NCBI RefSeq assembly: GCF_008638365.1
Contig: NZ_VWVU01000006.1
Location: 289,439-353,438 of the forward strand
Origin: Nocardiopsis quinghaiensis
GTDB lineage: Bacteria; Actinomycetota; Actinomycetes; Streptosporangiales; Streptosporangiaceae
DNA: 64,000 nucleotides
Reading direction: 5' to 3'
Part shown: piece after piece, positions 1 through 8,823 of the stretch
How the letters are laid out: every line of letters starts with the position of its first letter
How positions within the stretch are numbered: the first letter of the stretch is position 1
Notes under the pieces: generated by a model
Databases searched by the model: none
The model's input: the letters and a program-made list of their open reading frames with translations, nothing else
What the model was told of the DNA's origin: nothing
Made by a program: the position numbers and the translations under genes

Positions 1-2043
1 GGCTTCTACACCACCGGGCAGCTGTTCCTGGAGGAGTACTACACGCTCGCCGCCATCAGCCGCGGTGCGATCGGCACCAACCACCTGGACGGCAACACCC
101 GCCTGTGCACGGCGACCGCGTCCGCGGCGCTCAAGGAGTCGTTCGGCTGCGACGGCCAGCCCGGCTCCTACACCGACATCGACCACGCCGACGTCATCGC
201 CCTCTACGGCCACAACATGGCCGAGACGCAGACGGTGCTGTGGGCACGCGTGCTCGACCGGCTGGCCGGGTCCGATCCGCCCAGGATCCTGTGCGTCGAC
301 CCCCGGCCGACCCCGGTGGCACGGGAGGCCGCACTGCACCTGGCGCCGCTTCCGGGAACCAACATGGCGCTGATGAACGGCATCCTGCACGAGATCATCC
401 GCCAGGACCTGGTCGACCACGACTACGTCGACGCCCACACGGTCGGCTACGACGGTCTGGCCGAGATGGTCGCCGACTACCCGCCCGAGCACGCCGCCGA
501 GATCTGCGGCGTCCCGGCGGAGCAGATCCGCGAGGCGGCGGCGCTGCTCGGAAGCGCCGAGCGACTGCTGTCGACCGTGCTCCAGGGCTTCTACCAGTCA
601 CACCAGGCGACCGCCGCGTCGGTACAGGTCAACAACATCCACCTGGTCCGCGGCATGCTCGGCAGGCCCGGCGCGGGCGTCCTGCAGATGAACGGTCAGC
701 CCACGGCGGAGAACACGCGCGAGTGCGGTGCCGACGGCGACCTCACGGGCTTCCGCAACTGGAGCAACGACGAGCACGTCGCGGACCTCGCCGCGGTGTG
801 GAACGTCGACCCGATGAGGATCCCGCACTACTCCCCGCCCACCCACGCGATGCAGATCATGCGCTACGCCGAGAAGGGGTCGATCCGGTTCCTGTGGATC
901 AGCGCCACCAACCCGGCGGTGTCACTGCCCGAACTGGAGCGGATCCGCTCGCTGCTCGCGCAGGAGGGCCTGTTCCTGGTCGTGCAGGACCTCTTCATGA
1001 CCGAGACGGCCGAGCTCGCCGACGTGGTGCTGCCCGCCGCGACCTGGGGCGAGAAGACGGGCACGTTCACCAACACCGACCGCACCGTCCACCTGTCCGA
1101 CAAGGCCGTCGACCCTCCCGGTGAGGCCCGGTCGGACCTGGACATCTTCCTGGACTACGCGCGGCGGATGGACTTCCGGGACAAGGACGGCGCGCCGTTC
1201 CCGCAGTGGCACGACCCGGAGTCGGCCTTCGAGGCCTGGAAGCGGGCCAGCGCCGGCCGGCCGTGCGACTACACCGGCATCACCTACGACAAGCTGCGCG
1301 GTGGCAGCGGCGTCCAGTGGCCCTGCAACGACGACAACCCGGACGGTACCGAGCGGCTCTACGCGGACGGCCGGTTCTGGGCCTCGTCCGATGTCTGCGA
1401 GACCTACGGCCGGGACATGGTCACCGGCGCTCCGCAGGAGCCCTCCGATTACAAGGCGATGAACCCCGACGGCAAGGCGATCATCAGGACGGCCGAGTAC
1501 CTGCCTCCGCACGAGGAGCCGAACGAGGAGCACCCCTTCGCGCTCATCACCGGCCGTACCCTGTACCACTTCCACACGCGCACCAAGACCGGGCGCGCTC
1601 CGCAGCTGCAGAGGGCGGCCCCCGAGGTCTGGGTGGAGGTCTCGCCCTCCGACGCACGGGAGGCAGGGGTGTCCGAGGGCGACCTCGTCGAGGTGGCCTC
1701 GCCGCGGGGGACGATCCGGGCGCGGGCGCGGATCAACGACATCCGCCCCGGGGTGCTGTTCGTCCCGTTCCACTACGGCTACTGGGACACCGTGAAGGAC
1801 GGTGAGGCCGGAGGCAGGGACCGGGCCGCCAACGAGATGACCGTCACCGACTGGGACCCGGTGTCCAAGCAGCCCCTGTTCAAGACCTCGGCGGCCCGGC
1901 TGCGCCCGCTTGACGGGGGCGGGCACGTACCGGCCCCCGCACCCACGACGACCGCGTCCCGACCGGTCAGCACCGAGGTGTCCGAGACCCATGGCGGCCC
2001 CGACGCCGCCACCGAGGAGCGCATCGGCGGAGGCGTGTCATGA
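1..2043 (+). CDS. Molybdopterin oxidoreductase catalytic subunit (nitrate reductase/formate dehydrogenase type), 3' part
   Basis: The frame is open from the first base, so the start and the N-terminal part, where this family carries its Fe-S domain, lie upstream; about 680 residues are visible. The family moves electrons to or from nitrate, formate or a similar small substrate at a bis-MGD molybdenum centre. Seen: NTRLCTATASA around residues 32-42, whose Cys36 sits where the family has its Mo-ligating Cys/SeCys; LADVVLPAATWGEKTGTF in the middle; and a C-terminal dinucleotide-binding domain beginning near LITGRTLYHFHTRTKTGR. The stop overlaps the next ATG (ATGA), so the next gene is translationally coupled. 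The substrate cannot be settled from this part; the Cys ligand fits both assimilatory nitrate reductases and Cys-type formate dehydrogenases. Family call firm, substrate open. Confidence 0.85.
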   Translation, partial: GFYTTGQLFLEEYYTLAAISRGAIGTNHLDGNTRLCTATASAALKESFGCDGQPGSYTDIDHADVIALYGHNMAETQTVLWARVLDRLAGSDPPRILCVDPRPTPVAREAALHLAPLPGTNMALMNGILHEIIRQDLVDHDYVDAHTVGYDGLAEMVADYPPEHAAEICGVPAEQIREAAALLGSAERLLSTVLQGFYQSHQATAASVQVNNIHLVRGMLGRPGAGVLQMNGQPTAENTRECGADGDLTGFRNWSNDEHVADLAAVWNVDPMRIPHYSPPTHAMQIMRYAEKGSIRFLWISATNPAVSLPELERIRSLLAQEGLFLVVQDLFMTETAELADVVLPAATWGEKTGTFTNTDRTVHLSDKAVDPPGEARSDLDIFLDYARRMDFRDKDGAPFPQWHDPESAFEAWKRASAGRPCDYTGITYDKLRGGSGVQWPCNDDNPDGTERLYADGRFWASSDVCETYGRDMVTGAPQEPSDYKAMNPDGKAIIRTAEYLPPHEEPNEEHPFALITGRTLYHFHTRTKTGRAPQLQRAAPEVWVEVSPSDAREAGVSEGDLVEVASPRGTIRARARINDIRPGVLFVPFHYGYWDTVKDGEAGGRDRAANEMTVTDWDPVSKQPLFKTSAARLRPLDGGGHVPAPAPTTTASRPVSTEVSETHGGPDAATEERIGGGVS

Positions 2044-2513
2044 AGATCCACCTGGCGCTACACGAACTGTACGGCTCGGAGAGCGCCCTGGCCGATGAGC
2101 TGCTCAGGATGGCCGACCAGCACGCGGACGAGCACGAGGTCCGCCACGTGTCCATGGACCTGGCCCGCTGGTCGCGGGAGCACGTGCGCGAACTCGCCGC
2201 GGCCGGTGAACGCTACGGTCTGAACCTGGGGGACTCGGAGGTGGACGCCCCGGAGCCGCTTCCCGAGGAGGCGGGCGCGCTGTCGGGCGACAGCTCCGAT
2301 CCGGAGCTGCTGCTCCTGGCGGACCTGCGGCGGCTGCACCGCATGGCCGCGGGCGTCTCGCTGGACTGGGACCTGCTCGGCCAGGGCGCGCAGGTGGTCG
2401 CGGACACCGAACTGCTCGCGCTCACCAAGCGGTGTCACCCGCGGTCGCTGCGGCAGATGACCTGGGCCGACGCGATGCTCAAGACGGTTTCGCCCCAGAT
2501 CCTGTCGAGCTGA
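2040..2513 (+). CDS. Hypothetical helical protein coupled to the molybdoenzyme
   Basis: 157 residues, starting at the ATG that overlaps the oxidoreductase stop by 4 bp. It is acidic, without Cys clusters or membrane segments, and looks almost all-helical (HELYGSESALADELLRMADQHADEHE near the N-terminus, so a ferritin-like or four-helix bundle fold is possible). The C-terminus reads CHPRSLRQMTWADAMLKTVS. I do not recognise the family. The tight coupling suggests a role tied to the oxidoreductase, for instance chaperone, cofactor insertion or partner subunit, but that is inference from position only. Confidence 0.8.
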   Translation: MKIHLALHELYGSESALADELLRMADQHADEHEVRHVSMDLARWSREHVRELAAAGERYGLNLGDSEVDAPEPLPEEAGALSGDSSDPELLLLADLRRLHRMAAGVSLDWDLLGQGAQVVADTELLALTKRCHPRSLRQMTWADAMLKTVSPQILSS

Positions 2514-2714
2514 GCCGCTGCCGCCGTGCCGCGGTCCGACGGGGTCGGCCGCGGCGGCGGCTGGTCGCGGAGACGGAGGGCGTGGTGCTCGCGGCCGACC
2601 GGACGCGGTCGGTCCATGCGGTCGGGAACCTGCGGGGCGACGCGCCGCGACACACCCCGGCGCCCGGGACGGTCACCGTCGGGGCGCGGCGCTCGGACGG
2701 GGAGACGATGAGAC

Positions 2715-2969
2715 GTGGGGACCCTCGTGTCCGAAGGCGGTCCCGCGTCCGCCGTGCCCCGTCTCGCCTGGGATGCGGGCAGGCGCGGCACCGGCCCGGT
2801 CGCGCTCCCCCGTCACGGGTCCCGCGGAGGACCCGTGCACCAGCCCCCGGCCGCCCGCTTCCCGAGCTACGGGGAGCTCGCCCCTCCCCTGGTCGTCCTC
2901 CCACGGCGTCGACGGATGCGTGGGTTCTGCGGCCTCTACGACGCGGCCCACCAGCAGGTGGTCCGGTGA
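2715..2969 (+). CDS. Possible small hypothetical protein
   Basis: An 84-codon GTG frame with a GGAGA-type ribosome site upstream, high G/C at third positions, and a TGA that overlaps the GTG start of the next small gene (GTGA). The product is basic and Pro/Gly-rich with no recognisable domain. The overlap argues for translation, but in DNA this GC-rich open frames of this size also arise by chance, so the call is weak. Confidence 0.35.
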   Translation: MGTLVSEGGPASAVPRLAWDAGRRGTGPVALPRHGSRGGPVHQPPAARFPSYGELAPPLVVLPRRRRMRGFCGLYDAAHQQVVR

Positions 2970-3172
2970 AACGACAGCGCCCCGCCCTGTTCGTCCGCGT
3001 TCGGACCTACGCCCAGCGGAACCCACGGCGGTACGGAGTCATCGCCGGTGTCCTCAGCGGGACCCTCTTCGGCTGCGGGACGACGCTCTCCCTCATGCTG
3101 TTCCTGGCGATGCCGCTCACCGAACGCAACCGCAGGCGGGCCCGGACCTTCCTCGGCGACTTCCCGGCCTGA
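2966..3172 (+). CDS. Small membrane protein, hypothetical
   Basis: 68 residues from a GTG start. A basic N-terminus (KRQRPALFVRVRTYAQRNPRR) is followed by one hydrophobic segment of about 22 residues (GVIAGVLSGTLFGCGTTLSL and onward) and a basic tail ending FLGDFPA, the pattern of a single-span inner-membrane protein. It converges on the exporter permease, with the two stops only a few bases apart. Function unknown. Confidence 0.55.
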   Translation: MKRQRPALFVRVRTYAQRNPRRYGVIAGVLSGTLFGCGTTLSLMLFLAMPLTERNRRRARTFLGDFPA

Positions 3173-3175
3173 CCC

Positions 3176-4006
3176 TCACCGCCCGAGGGAGCGGAACCGC
3201 CGGACGCAGAGCGGGAGGAAGACCGCCGTGGTCGCCAGCGGCCAGACCACTGCCATGGGCACGGCGTTCTGCGCGATCCAGCCCTCGCCTCCCCAGCCGG
3301 GGTTGCCGAAAAGTTCCCGGGCCGCGGCGACGGTGGAGGACAGCGGGTTCCAGTCCGCGACCGCGCCCAGCCAGAACGGCATGGACGCCGTGGCCACGAA
3401 CGCGTTGGACAGGAAGCCCAGCGGGAACTCCAGGGTGTGCACGGCCGTGACCGCCCCCTCGCCCCGGACGGCCAGGCCGACGTAGACGCCCACCCACACC
3501 AGGGAGAAGCGCAGCAGCAGGAGCAGTCCGAGCGCGGCCGCGGCCTCCCCCAGGGTGCCGTTCCACTGCCAGCCCACCAGCAGGCCGCAGACGACCAGCA
3601 GGGCCAGGGTGATCGCGGACCTGAGCATGTCCGCCGCGCACCGGCCCACCACGACGGCGGAGGGCGCCATGGGCATGGAGCGGAACCGGTCGGTGACCCC
3701 GCGCGCGGTGTCGTGGGACACGGCGGTGACCGTCTCGCCCACCCCGAAGACCATCGCCATGGCGAACATGCCGGGCATCAGGAACTCCCGGTAGTCCCCG
3801 CCGCCGGGCACGGTCATCGCCCCGCCGAACAGGAACCCGAACATCAGCACCATGGCGACGGGGAACAGCAGTCCTGCGACGAGCTGCCCGGGCCGGCGCA
3901 GCCAGTGGACGATGTCGCGCCGGGTGATGGTCCACCCGTCCGCGAGCGCCCACAGGAGGCGGTCGGCGGCCGTGGGCCCACCGGCACGGGCCGTGGTGCC
4001 GTTCAT
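3176..4006 (-). CDS. drrB: ABC-2 type exporter permease, DrrB family
   Basis: 276 residues with about six membrane spans, the layout of the DrrB/ABC-2 permeases that pair with DrrA ATPases to export drugs, glycolipids or antibiotics across the cytoplasmic membrane. Typical sequences are seen: LLFPVAMVLMFGFLFGGAM in span 2, the loop DTARGVTDRFRSMPMAPSAVV, and FLSNAFVATASMPFWLGAVADWNP. Its ATG overlaps the restored stop of the ATPase gene (ATGA) and has GGAGGAGA upstream, so the two genes form a coupled pair. Substrate unknown. Confidence 0.9.
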   Translation of the reverse strand: MNGTTARAGGPTAADRLLWALADGWTITRRDIVHWLRRPGQLVAGLLFPVAMVLMFGFLFGGAMTVPGGGDYREFLMPGMFAMAMVFGVGETVTAVSHDTARGVTDRFRSMPMAPSAVVVGRCAADMLRSAITLALLVVCGLLVGWQWNGTLGEAAAALGLLLLLRFSLVWVGVYVGLAVRGEGAVTAVHTLEFPLGFLSNAFVATASMPFWLGAVADWNPLSSTVAAARELFGNPGWGGEGWIAQNAVPMAVVWPLATTAVFLPLCVRRFRSLGR

Positions 4007-4964
4007 CGGGTCTCCTCCACTCGGTCACCGGTCAGGTGCAGGAACACCTCGTCCAGGGTGGGACGGCGCAGTGCGCGATGTCCTCCACCGCGACCCGCTC
4101 CGACTCCAGTGCCCGTGCCACGTCGGTGAGGGCCGCGACCCGGTCCCTCACGCCCACGCTGATCCGCCGCGTGTCGACCTCGGTCCCCGGCCTCTCGCCG
4201 ACCACCCGTTCGACGAGGGCGGCGGTCCCGTCGAGTGCGGCGGCGTCGCGCAGCACCACGTCGAGGCGGTCGCCGCCCAGACGGGACTTGAGCTCTTCGG
4301 GGGTGCCCCCGGCGACGACGCGGCCGGAGTCGACCACCGAGATCCGGTCGGCGAGCTGGTCGGCCTCCTCCAGGTACTGGGTGGTGAGCAGTACCGTCGT
4401 GCCGTCCGCCACCAGTTCGCGGACCGCGCTCCACACCCCGCCCCGTCCGCGCGGGTCGAGCCCGGCGGTGGGCTCGTCCAGGAACAGCACCGGCGGGGAC
4501 AGGATCATGCTCGCGGCCAGGTCCAGGCGGCGGCGCATACCGCCGGAGTAGGCGCTGACCGGCTTGCCGCCGGTGTCCGCCAGTCGGAAGCGCTCCAGCA
4601 GCTCGTCCGCGCGCGCGGCGGCCCGGCGGGCGCCCAGGTGGTACAGGCGTCCGAACATCTCCAGGTTCTGCCGCCCGCTGAGCACCTCGTCGACGGCCGC
4701 GTTCTGGCCCACCAGTCCGATGCTGCGGCGGACCCCGTCCCCGTTCGTGGCCACGTCGTGCCCGGCGACACCGGCCGTGCCCTCGTCCGCGCGCAGCAGC
4801 GTGGTCAGGACGCGCACGGCGGTGGTCTTGCCCGCGCCGTTGGGCCCGAGCAGCCCGCACACGCTGCCGACGGGCACGTCGAGGTCGAACCCCCGCAGCG
4901 CCCAGCTCCTCCCGTAGCGCTTCCCCAGACCGCGTGCGGTGACCGCGTAACCGGTCGCTTCCAC
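4003..4964 (-). pseudogene. drrA: ABC exporter ATPase, DrrA family, frameshifted near its 3' end
   Basis: From a GTG with a GGGGAGGA ribosome site the frame encodes a DrrA-type ATPase: Walker A GPNGAGKTT, signature YSGGMRRRLDLA, Walker B VLFLDEPTAGLDP, then the switch His region replaced by LLTTQYLEEA as in other DrrA proteins. After VAVEDIA the frame goes off into HCAVPPWTRCSCT and stops at 4032. In the neighbouring frame the family's conserved ending LRRPTLDEVFLHLTGDR continues to a stop at 4003 that overlaps the permease ATG. A one-base loss or two-base gain near 4070-4082 explains this. The nucleotide-binding domain is intact; only the C-terminal assembly tail is displaced. Sequencing error is as likely as a real mutation. 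Confidence 0.85.
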
Positions 4965-4992
4965 AGCGTCCTCCCCTCACTCCGCCTGGTCC

Positions 4993-5017
4993 CGTACGGC
5001 GTACAGTACGCCCTACG
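4993..5017. promoter_or_regulatory. Palindrome upstream of drrA, possible TetR-type operator
   Basis: GGCGTACaGTACGCC (4998-5012) is a perfect inverted repeat. It is flanked by CGTAC and CTACG, which extends the dyad to 25 bp with one mismatch. It lies 30 bp before the drrA start, in promoter position. DrrAB pairs are often controlled by TetR or PadR repressors; the repressor itself is not adjacent here. Confidence 0.5.
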
Positions 5018-5037
5018 ATCCAGTGAGCACAAGAGCC

Positions 5038-5076
5038 CCGGGAAAGATTTCGTACCCTGTACGAGATCTTTCCCGG
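5038..5076. promoter_or_regulatory. Second palindrome upstream of drrA with the same CGTAC half-sites
   Basis: Arms CCGGGAAAGAT (5038-5048) and ATCTTTCCCGG (5066-5076) match perfectly, and inside them CGTAC (5051-5055) faces GTACG (5059-5063). The inner half-sites are those of the 4998-5012 palindrome, so both may bind one regulator. It could also act as a hairpin ending the upstream gene, but no T-run follows on the minus strand. Confidence 0.45.
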
Positions 5077-5139
5077 AGGCGGGAGGAGAGGTGCTGGTCC
5101 GGAACCACACCTCAGAGAGGGACTCGGGTTCGGGAGGGG

Positions 5140-6684
5140 TCACAAACCTTCGTTGACGCCGATGACGTAGGGGTCGGGCCGGGGAACCTCCCCCGGCCGG
5201 GGCAGTTCGACGATGGGCACGTACCTGCCGACCGCCTCGCCACCGAGTTCTTCGCTGTAGTTGAGAGTGCCACCGCCGGCCGGGACCCTGTTGGCGGTGT
5301 TGAGCTGCATCAGCCGCTGCTGTACGTCTTCCACGGTGAGTGGGCCGTCCGACCTCACCAGGTTGGTCGCCCGCACAGCGCTGGCGGCCACGGCGAACGC
5401 GTCGTGGCCGACCAGGGCGTACCCGTTGGGGAGGGCGGTTTTATCCTTGCCGACGTGCTCGAGGAAACCTTCCACGAAGTCCTCGTAGTGCGGCGGTACG
5501 TCCTCCCGCGGTGCCTCCTCCTTGCTCCAGAAGGGATCGATGCCCGAGGCGTAGACCAGGTTGATGTTTCCTTCGTGCAAGTGCTCCGTCATCTTGTCGT
5601 TCATGGCGGTCAGGCCGGTGGCGACGAACAGCACCCTCAAGGGCACCTCTTCGCAGTTCGACTTGACGGAGTTGAGGAATTCCCTGAAGTCCGGAGTGCG
5701 GCCAGCGAAGAACACCGTGTTGTTACCCGAGTGGCACACGTTGTTGGTCGCTATCGCGAATGTGCCCGTGGTGGGCGTGTCGCCGACGGTCGTGCCGACA
5801 TACTGCTGGGGGTGCCCTTGGATGTACTCGCCGAGATACTTCTTGTAGGCATCGCGCAGGGTGGTGACGAACAGGTCGGGTTCGGTGTTGTCGAAGACCA
5901 GGGTGGCCCTGATCGTTTCGTCCAGGCCCTCAAGGTAAGCGCCCAGTGCACGCACGTACTCGGTATTGCTGGGAGCGGCACGTACCAGGCCCTCGATCTC
6001 GCTGTGCGCGAGACTGTCAGCGGTAACCGCGGAGGACACCATGGGGATGCCGTGTCCGCTGAGATGTTCGGCCGCGTCCCGGGTGGAGTCGATGCTCACG
6101 CCCATGCCGATGACCGCAACAAGCGGGTTCTCCTCGTTCTCGGACATGGCCACGAGGTCGTCCACGACCGTCTGCCACTGCTCCTGTTGGCCGCCCATGT
6201 TGGCCAGGAACAGCTGGATCTGGGGTTTTTGATCCCCGAAGTCATGGGAGTGGTTGGCTCGCATTTGCGCGGTGTACGCGCCCTCCAGGGAACTGAGCAT
6301 ACGGATGGGGTCCATGGGGCTAACTTCGCCGAAGGTCAACGTACCCAGGAAGGCGATCCGGACGACAGGCCCGCTGGTTTCCTCCGCCACCCGGTCGTTC
6401 TCAGCCTCGATGGCGTCCTGCACATCGTTGTACTGCTTGTGATAGACGTACGTGCCGTCAGTGACACCCACACACTGTCCTCCTACCAACCGCACACCGC
6501 TGGTGGGACCACCACAGGCGAACACGTTCCAGTAGAGAACGGTCGGGACCACGATGAGGAGCACCAGAACGGGCACGACCAGTCTCCACCACCGCCTCAG
6601 CCAGTTCATGAAGAGGGGACCCGGCACACTGACCCCGGGTACGGGTACGGGTGCGGGTGTGCTCGCGCTATTCAGGCGAGGCAT
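5140..6684 (-). CDS. Membrane-anchored periplasmic-binding-like protein (LivJ/ABC substrate-binding fold)
   Basis: 514 residues from an ATG preceded by GGAGAAAGGA. A short cytoplasmic Pro-rich N-terminus leads to MNWLRRWWRLVV and one membrane span (about residues 30-50, VPVLVLLIVVPTVLYW). A long extracellular part follows with the two-lobe amino-acid receptor pattern (PVVRIAFLGTLTFGEVS, LVAVIGMGVSIDSTRDAAEHLSGHG, GIPMVSSAVTADSL, ATLVFDNTEPDLFVTTLRDAY). There is no lipobox and no transporter permease or ABC ATPase next to it. It is the second gene of a two-gene unit, 28 bp after a large cytoplasmic P-loop ATPase, so sensing rather than uptake is more likely. Ligand unknown. Confidence 0.8.
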   Translation of the reverse strand: MPRLNSASTPAPVPVPGVSVPGPLFMNWLRRWWRLVVPVLVLLIVVPTVLYWNVFACGGPTSGVRLVGGQCVGVTDGTYVYHKQYNDVQDAIEAENDRVAEETSGPVVRIAFLGTLTFGEVSPMDPIRMLSSLEGAYTAQMRANHSHDFGDQKPQIQLFLANMGGQQEQWQTVVDDLVAMSENEENPLVAVIGMGVSIDSTRDAAEHLSGHGIPMVSSAVTADSLAHSEIEGLVRAAPSNTEYVRALGAYLEGLDETIRATLVFDNTEPDLFVTTLRDAYKKYLGEYIQGHPQQYVGTTVGDTPTTGTFAIATNNVCHSGNNTVFFAGRTPDFREFLNSVKSNCEEVPLRVLFVATGLTAMNDKMTEHLHEGNINLVYASGIDPFWSKEEAPREDVPPHYEDFVEGFLEHVGKDKTALPNGYALVGHDAFAVAASAVRATNLVRSDGPLTVEDVQQRLMQLNTANRVPAGGGTLNYSEELGGEAVGRYVPIVELPRPGEVPRPDPYVIGVNEGL

Positions 6685-6712
6685 GGACGTCCTTTCTCCG
6701 GCGAATGGCTGA

Positions 6713-8785
6713 TCACGCCGTCCTCCCGTACTTGGCGACCATCCGCAGGTGCCAGGCCGCCTCTTCGAAGAGGTAGGTCGCCCCCCACGGGATCCGTCCC
6801 CCGAGATCGTTCAACATGCTGTGGCAGGAGGAGTGCAGGATCTCGCAGAAGCGTTCGGGGTCGAAGGGCTCGGGTTCGGGGCCGTGGAGGATGTGGCGTG
6901 CCACGACGAGCTTGAGGATGATCTCGGCCTCCTCCGGATCCTCCGGGGTCCCCACCAGGTCCTCCGAGGCGGCGTGCTTCTGCCACGTGTCCACCCACGT
7001 GTCCATGAGTGAGAACGAAGGAGGGGTCCGCAGGGGGGCGGAGGTGGTGGTACGAAGCAGCCGAACCCACTCCTGGCCTCCGATACCGGGATCCTTGAGC
7101 CGCTTATGGAGCTGCCGGGCCGCATATGCGAACTGCCCAGCGCAGAGACGGTGGTAGACCTCGTGCTCAGCGGAGTGCCGAATATCGGCCTCTTCGCTCC
7201 GGTAGTAGTCGGCGAGCTTGCTGTGCACGGCCTCCCAGTGACCGGGGGCGCTGGTCGGGCGCCTGGCCAGATTCCGTGAGAGGAGGCGGCGCAGCACCGT
7301 GGTCGCCTCCGGGACCTTCCGGTCCCAGAGCGGGTGGGCGAGGAGGCGCTCCTCCTCCACCCGCTCGGTGAGGTCACCCCACCGGTTCAGCCACAGGCCG
7401 GCGTCGGGGTTCCTGGCCGCGGAACAGGTGACGAGTGCCTCTCGCAAGCGGTGGTCGAGCCGGCCAGGGTCGCCGTTGAAGGCCGCCTCGAACATGCGTT
7501 CCTCGACCGTCATAGTGGACGCCAGCCTGGTGACCGGGTCCCTGGGGCGGTGGTGGAGCGCGGCGTGCATACTGCCTCCCCCGACCGCGATCCAGGCTTC
7601 GACGAGCTGGGCGGTGGTCCCGGGATGGCCCCCGGTGAAGTCCGCCAGGAGGTCGGCGATCTCCCCCGAGACGTAGTCGTCGCCTCCGAAAAGGGAGAAC
7701 AGCCTGCCGATGTCCGCTGAACCCATCGGGGTCAGGGGCAGGAACCGCATGTACTGGCGGACGTCCTCGTAGAACTGCCCGAGGGGAACCCCACTGACCG
7801 TGTCCGCCGCGGTGGCGACGATGGTCAGCGGTTCCGGGAAACCGGCACCGCCGAAGAACGTGGACCTGTTGAAGGGGGCCGGCACCTGTGCCAGGGCTCT
7901 GAGGACCACTGGCCCCACGCCCCGGTCGGTGTTGTCCAACAACAGGACGGGGGTGGGCTGGTGGCCGATCGACCAGGACGCGTGTTGCAGGTCTGCGAAC
8001 AGGGCCTCACTCAGGAAGCGCGCCATCTTCTCCCTGTTGGAGATCCTGGACACGACGTCGACGGCGTCGGGGTCCTGTGCCTGGAACCACAGGTGGTAGA
8101 GGGAGTCGGTCACCTGCTCTCTGGCCTGCGTGCCCTGCCCCTGGCTGCGAAACCACTCGAACACGCGGTCCAAGACGCGGGTCCCCATTTCGGAGACCTC
8201 GGCGATCCACCTGGCGATGTCGACGGAGAGGGCTTCACCGCCGACCAGCCCCGCCGGAGGCAGGAGGTTACCCGCCTCGCCTATGAGTCTGCCCAGCCGG
8301 ACCAGGCCGCTGGGCCAGACCTGGTCCACCAGATCGCTGATCCGGGCGTGCGCCCTGTCGTTCCTGTTCTTGATACTGCCCTCGTCGTCCTGGCCCTCGT
8401 CGACGTCGAGGTCCAGGCGAATGGTGATCAGAGCGGTCCAGAGCCGGGGAAACTGCAGACGCCCGTAGTGCCTCAGCGCGCGAGCAAGGCCTCTCTCCTG
8501 GTGGGAGGCGATGTCCGCGAAGACGTCGGGGACATTGGAGCTGTACCTGGTGGCGGCGAAGTCCAGATGTGCGTAGGGGATGCCGCGCATCTCCAGGTCC
8601 CGGGCCTTGTACAGAACGAAGTGGGACTTGCCGTAACCCTGCGGCCCGTGAACGACAAGGATGGGGCGCCGACGTCCCTGCGGACCGGACCACGTGGATC
8701 CGATGAGCTCCTCGCAATAAGCATTCTGTACCTCTTGACCGACCAGACCCTCAGAGCCCTCCTGCATCTCCGCGCTATGCGTCAC
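6713..8785 (-). CDS. Large P-loop ATPase (AAA/STAND-like), partner of the binding protein
   Basis: 691 residues from the GTG at 8785, which has GGAGG about 10 bases upstream; an in-frame ATG at 8950 would add 55 residues that run through repeated promoter-like DNA, so I prefer the GTG. Walker A is GPQGYGKSH at residues 47-55 and Walker B is PVLLLDNTD near 279-287. TIVATAADTVSG could hold the sensor region. The C-terminal half is helical and TPR-like, with a winged-helix-like stretch around GGHPGTTAQLVEAW. The layout resembles STAND/AAA signalling ATPases that couple a sensed event to an output. No known effector domain is visible. It likely forms a functional pair with the downstream membrane-anchored binding protein. 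Confidence 0.75.
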   Translation of the reverse strand: MTHSAEMQEGSEGLVGQEVQNAYCEELIGSTWSGPQGRRRPILVVHGPQGYGKSHFVLYKARDLEMRGIPYAHLDFAATRYSSNVPDVFADIASHQERGLARALRHYGRLQFPRLWTALITIRLDLDVDEGQDDEGSIKNRNDRAHARISDLVDQVWPSGLVRLGRLIGEAGNLLPPAGLVGGEALSVDIARWIAEVSEMGTRVLDRVFEWFRSQGQGTQAREQVTDSLYHLWFQAQDPDAVDVVSRISNREKMARFLSEALFADLQHASWSIGHQPTPVLLLDNTDRGVGPVVLRALAQVPAPFNRSTFFGGAGFPEPLTIVATAADTVSGVPLGQFYEDVRQYMRFLPLTPMGSADIGRLFSLFGGDDYVSGEIADLLADFTGGHPGTTAQLVEAWIAVGGGSMHAALHHRPRDPVTRLASTMTVEERMFEAAFNGDPGRLDHRLREALVTCSAARNPDAGLWLNRWGDLTERVEEERLLAHPLWDRKVPEATTVLRRLLSRNLARRPTSAPGHWEAVHSKLADYYRSEEADIRHSAEHEVYHRLCAGQFAYAARQLHKRLKDPGIGGQEWVRLLRTTTSAPLRTPPSFSLMDTWVDTWQKHAASEDLVGTPEDPEEAEIILKLVVARHILHGPEPEPFDPERFCEILHSSCHSMLNDLGGRIPWGATYLFEEAAWHLRMVAKYGRTA

Positions 8786-8823
8786 AACCAGGCCACCTCC
8801 AGTTCCTCTCCCCTGTTCCTGCC

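Noticed and set aside
2432..3172. A 246-codon reading of the whole frame before 3172
   Set aside because: The front part overlaps the preceding gene and is Arg/Pro-rich without sense; only the last 68 codons from GTG 2966 look like a protein.
5023..6915. A 630-codon plus-strand frame opposite the binding-protein gene
   Set aside because: The minus-strand protein shows a clear fold, signal anchor and ribosome site; the plus-strand frame shows none.
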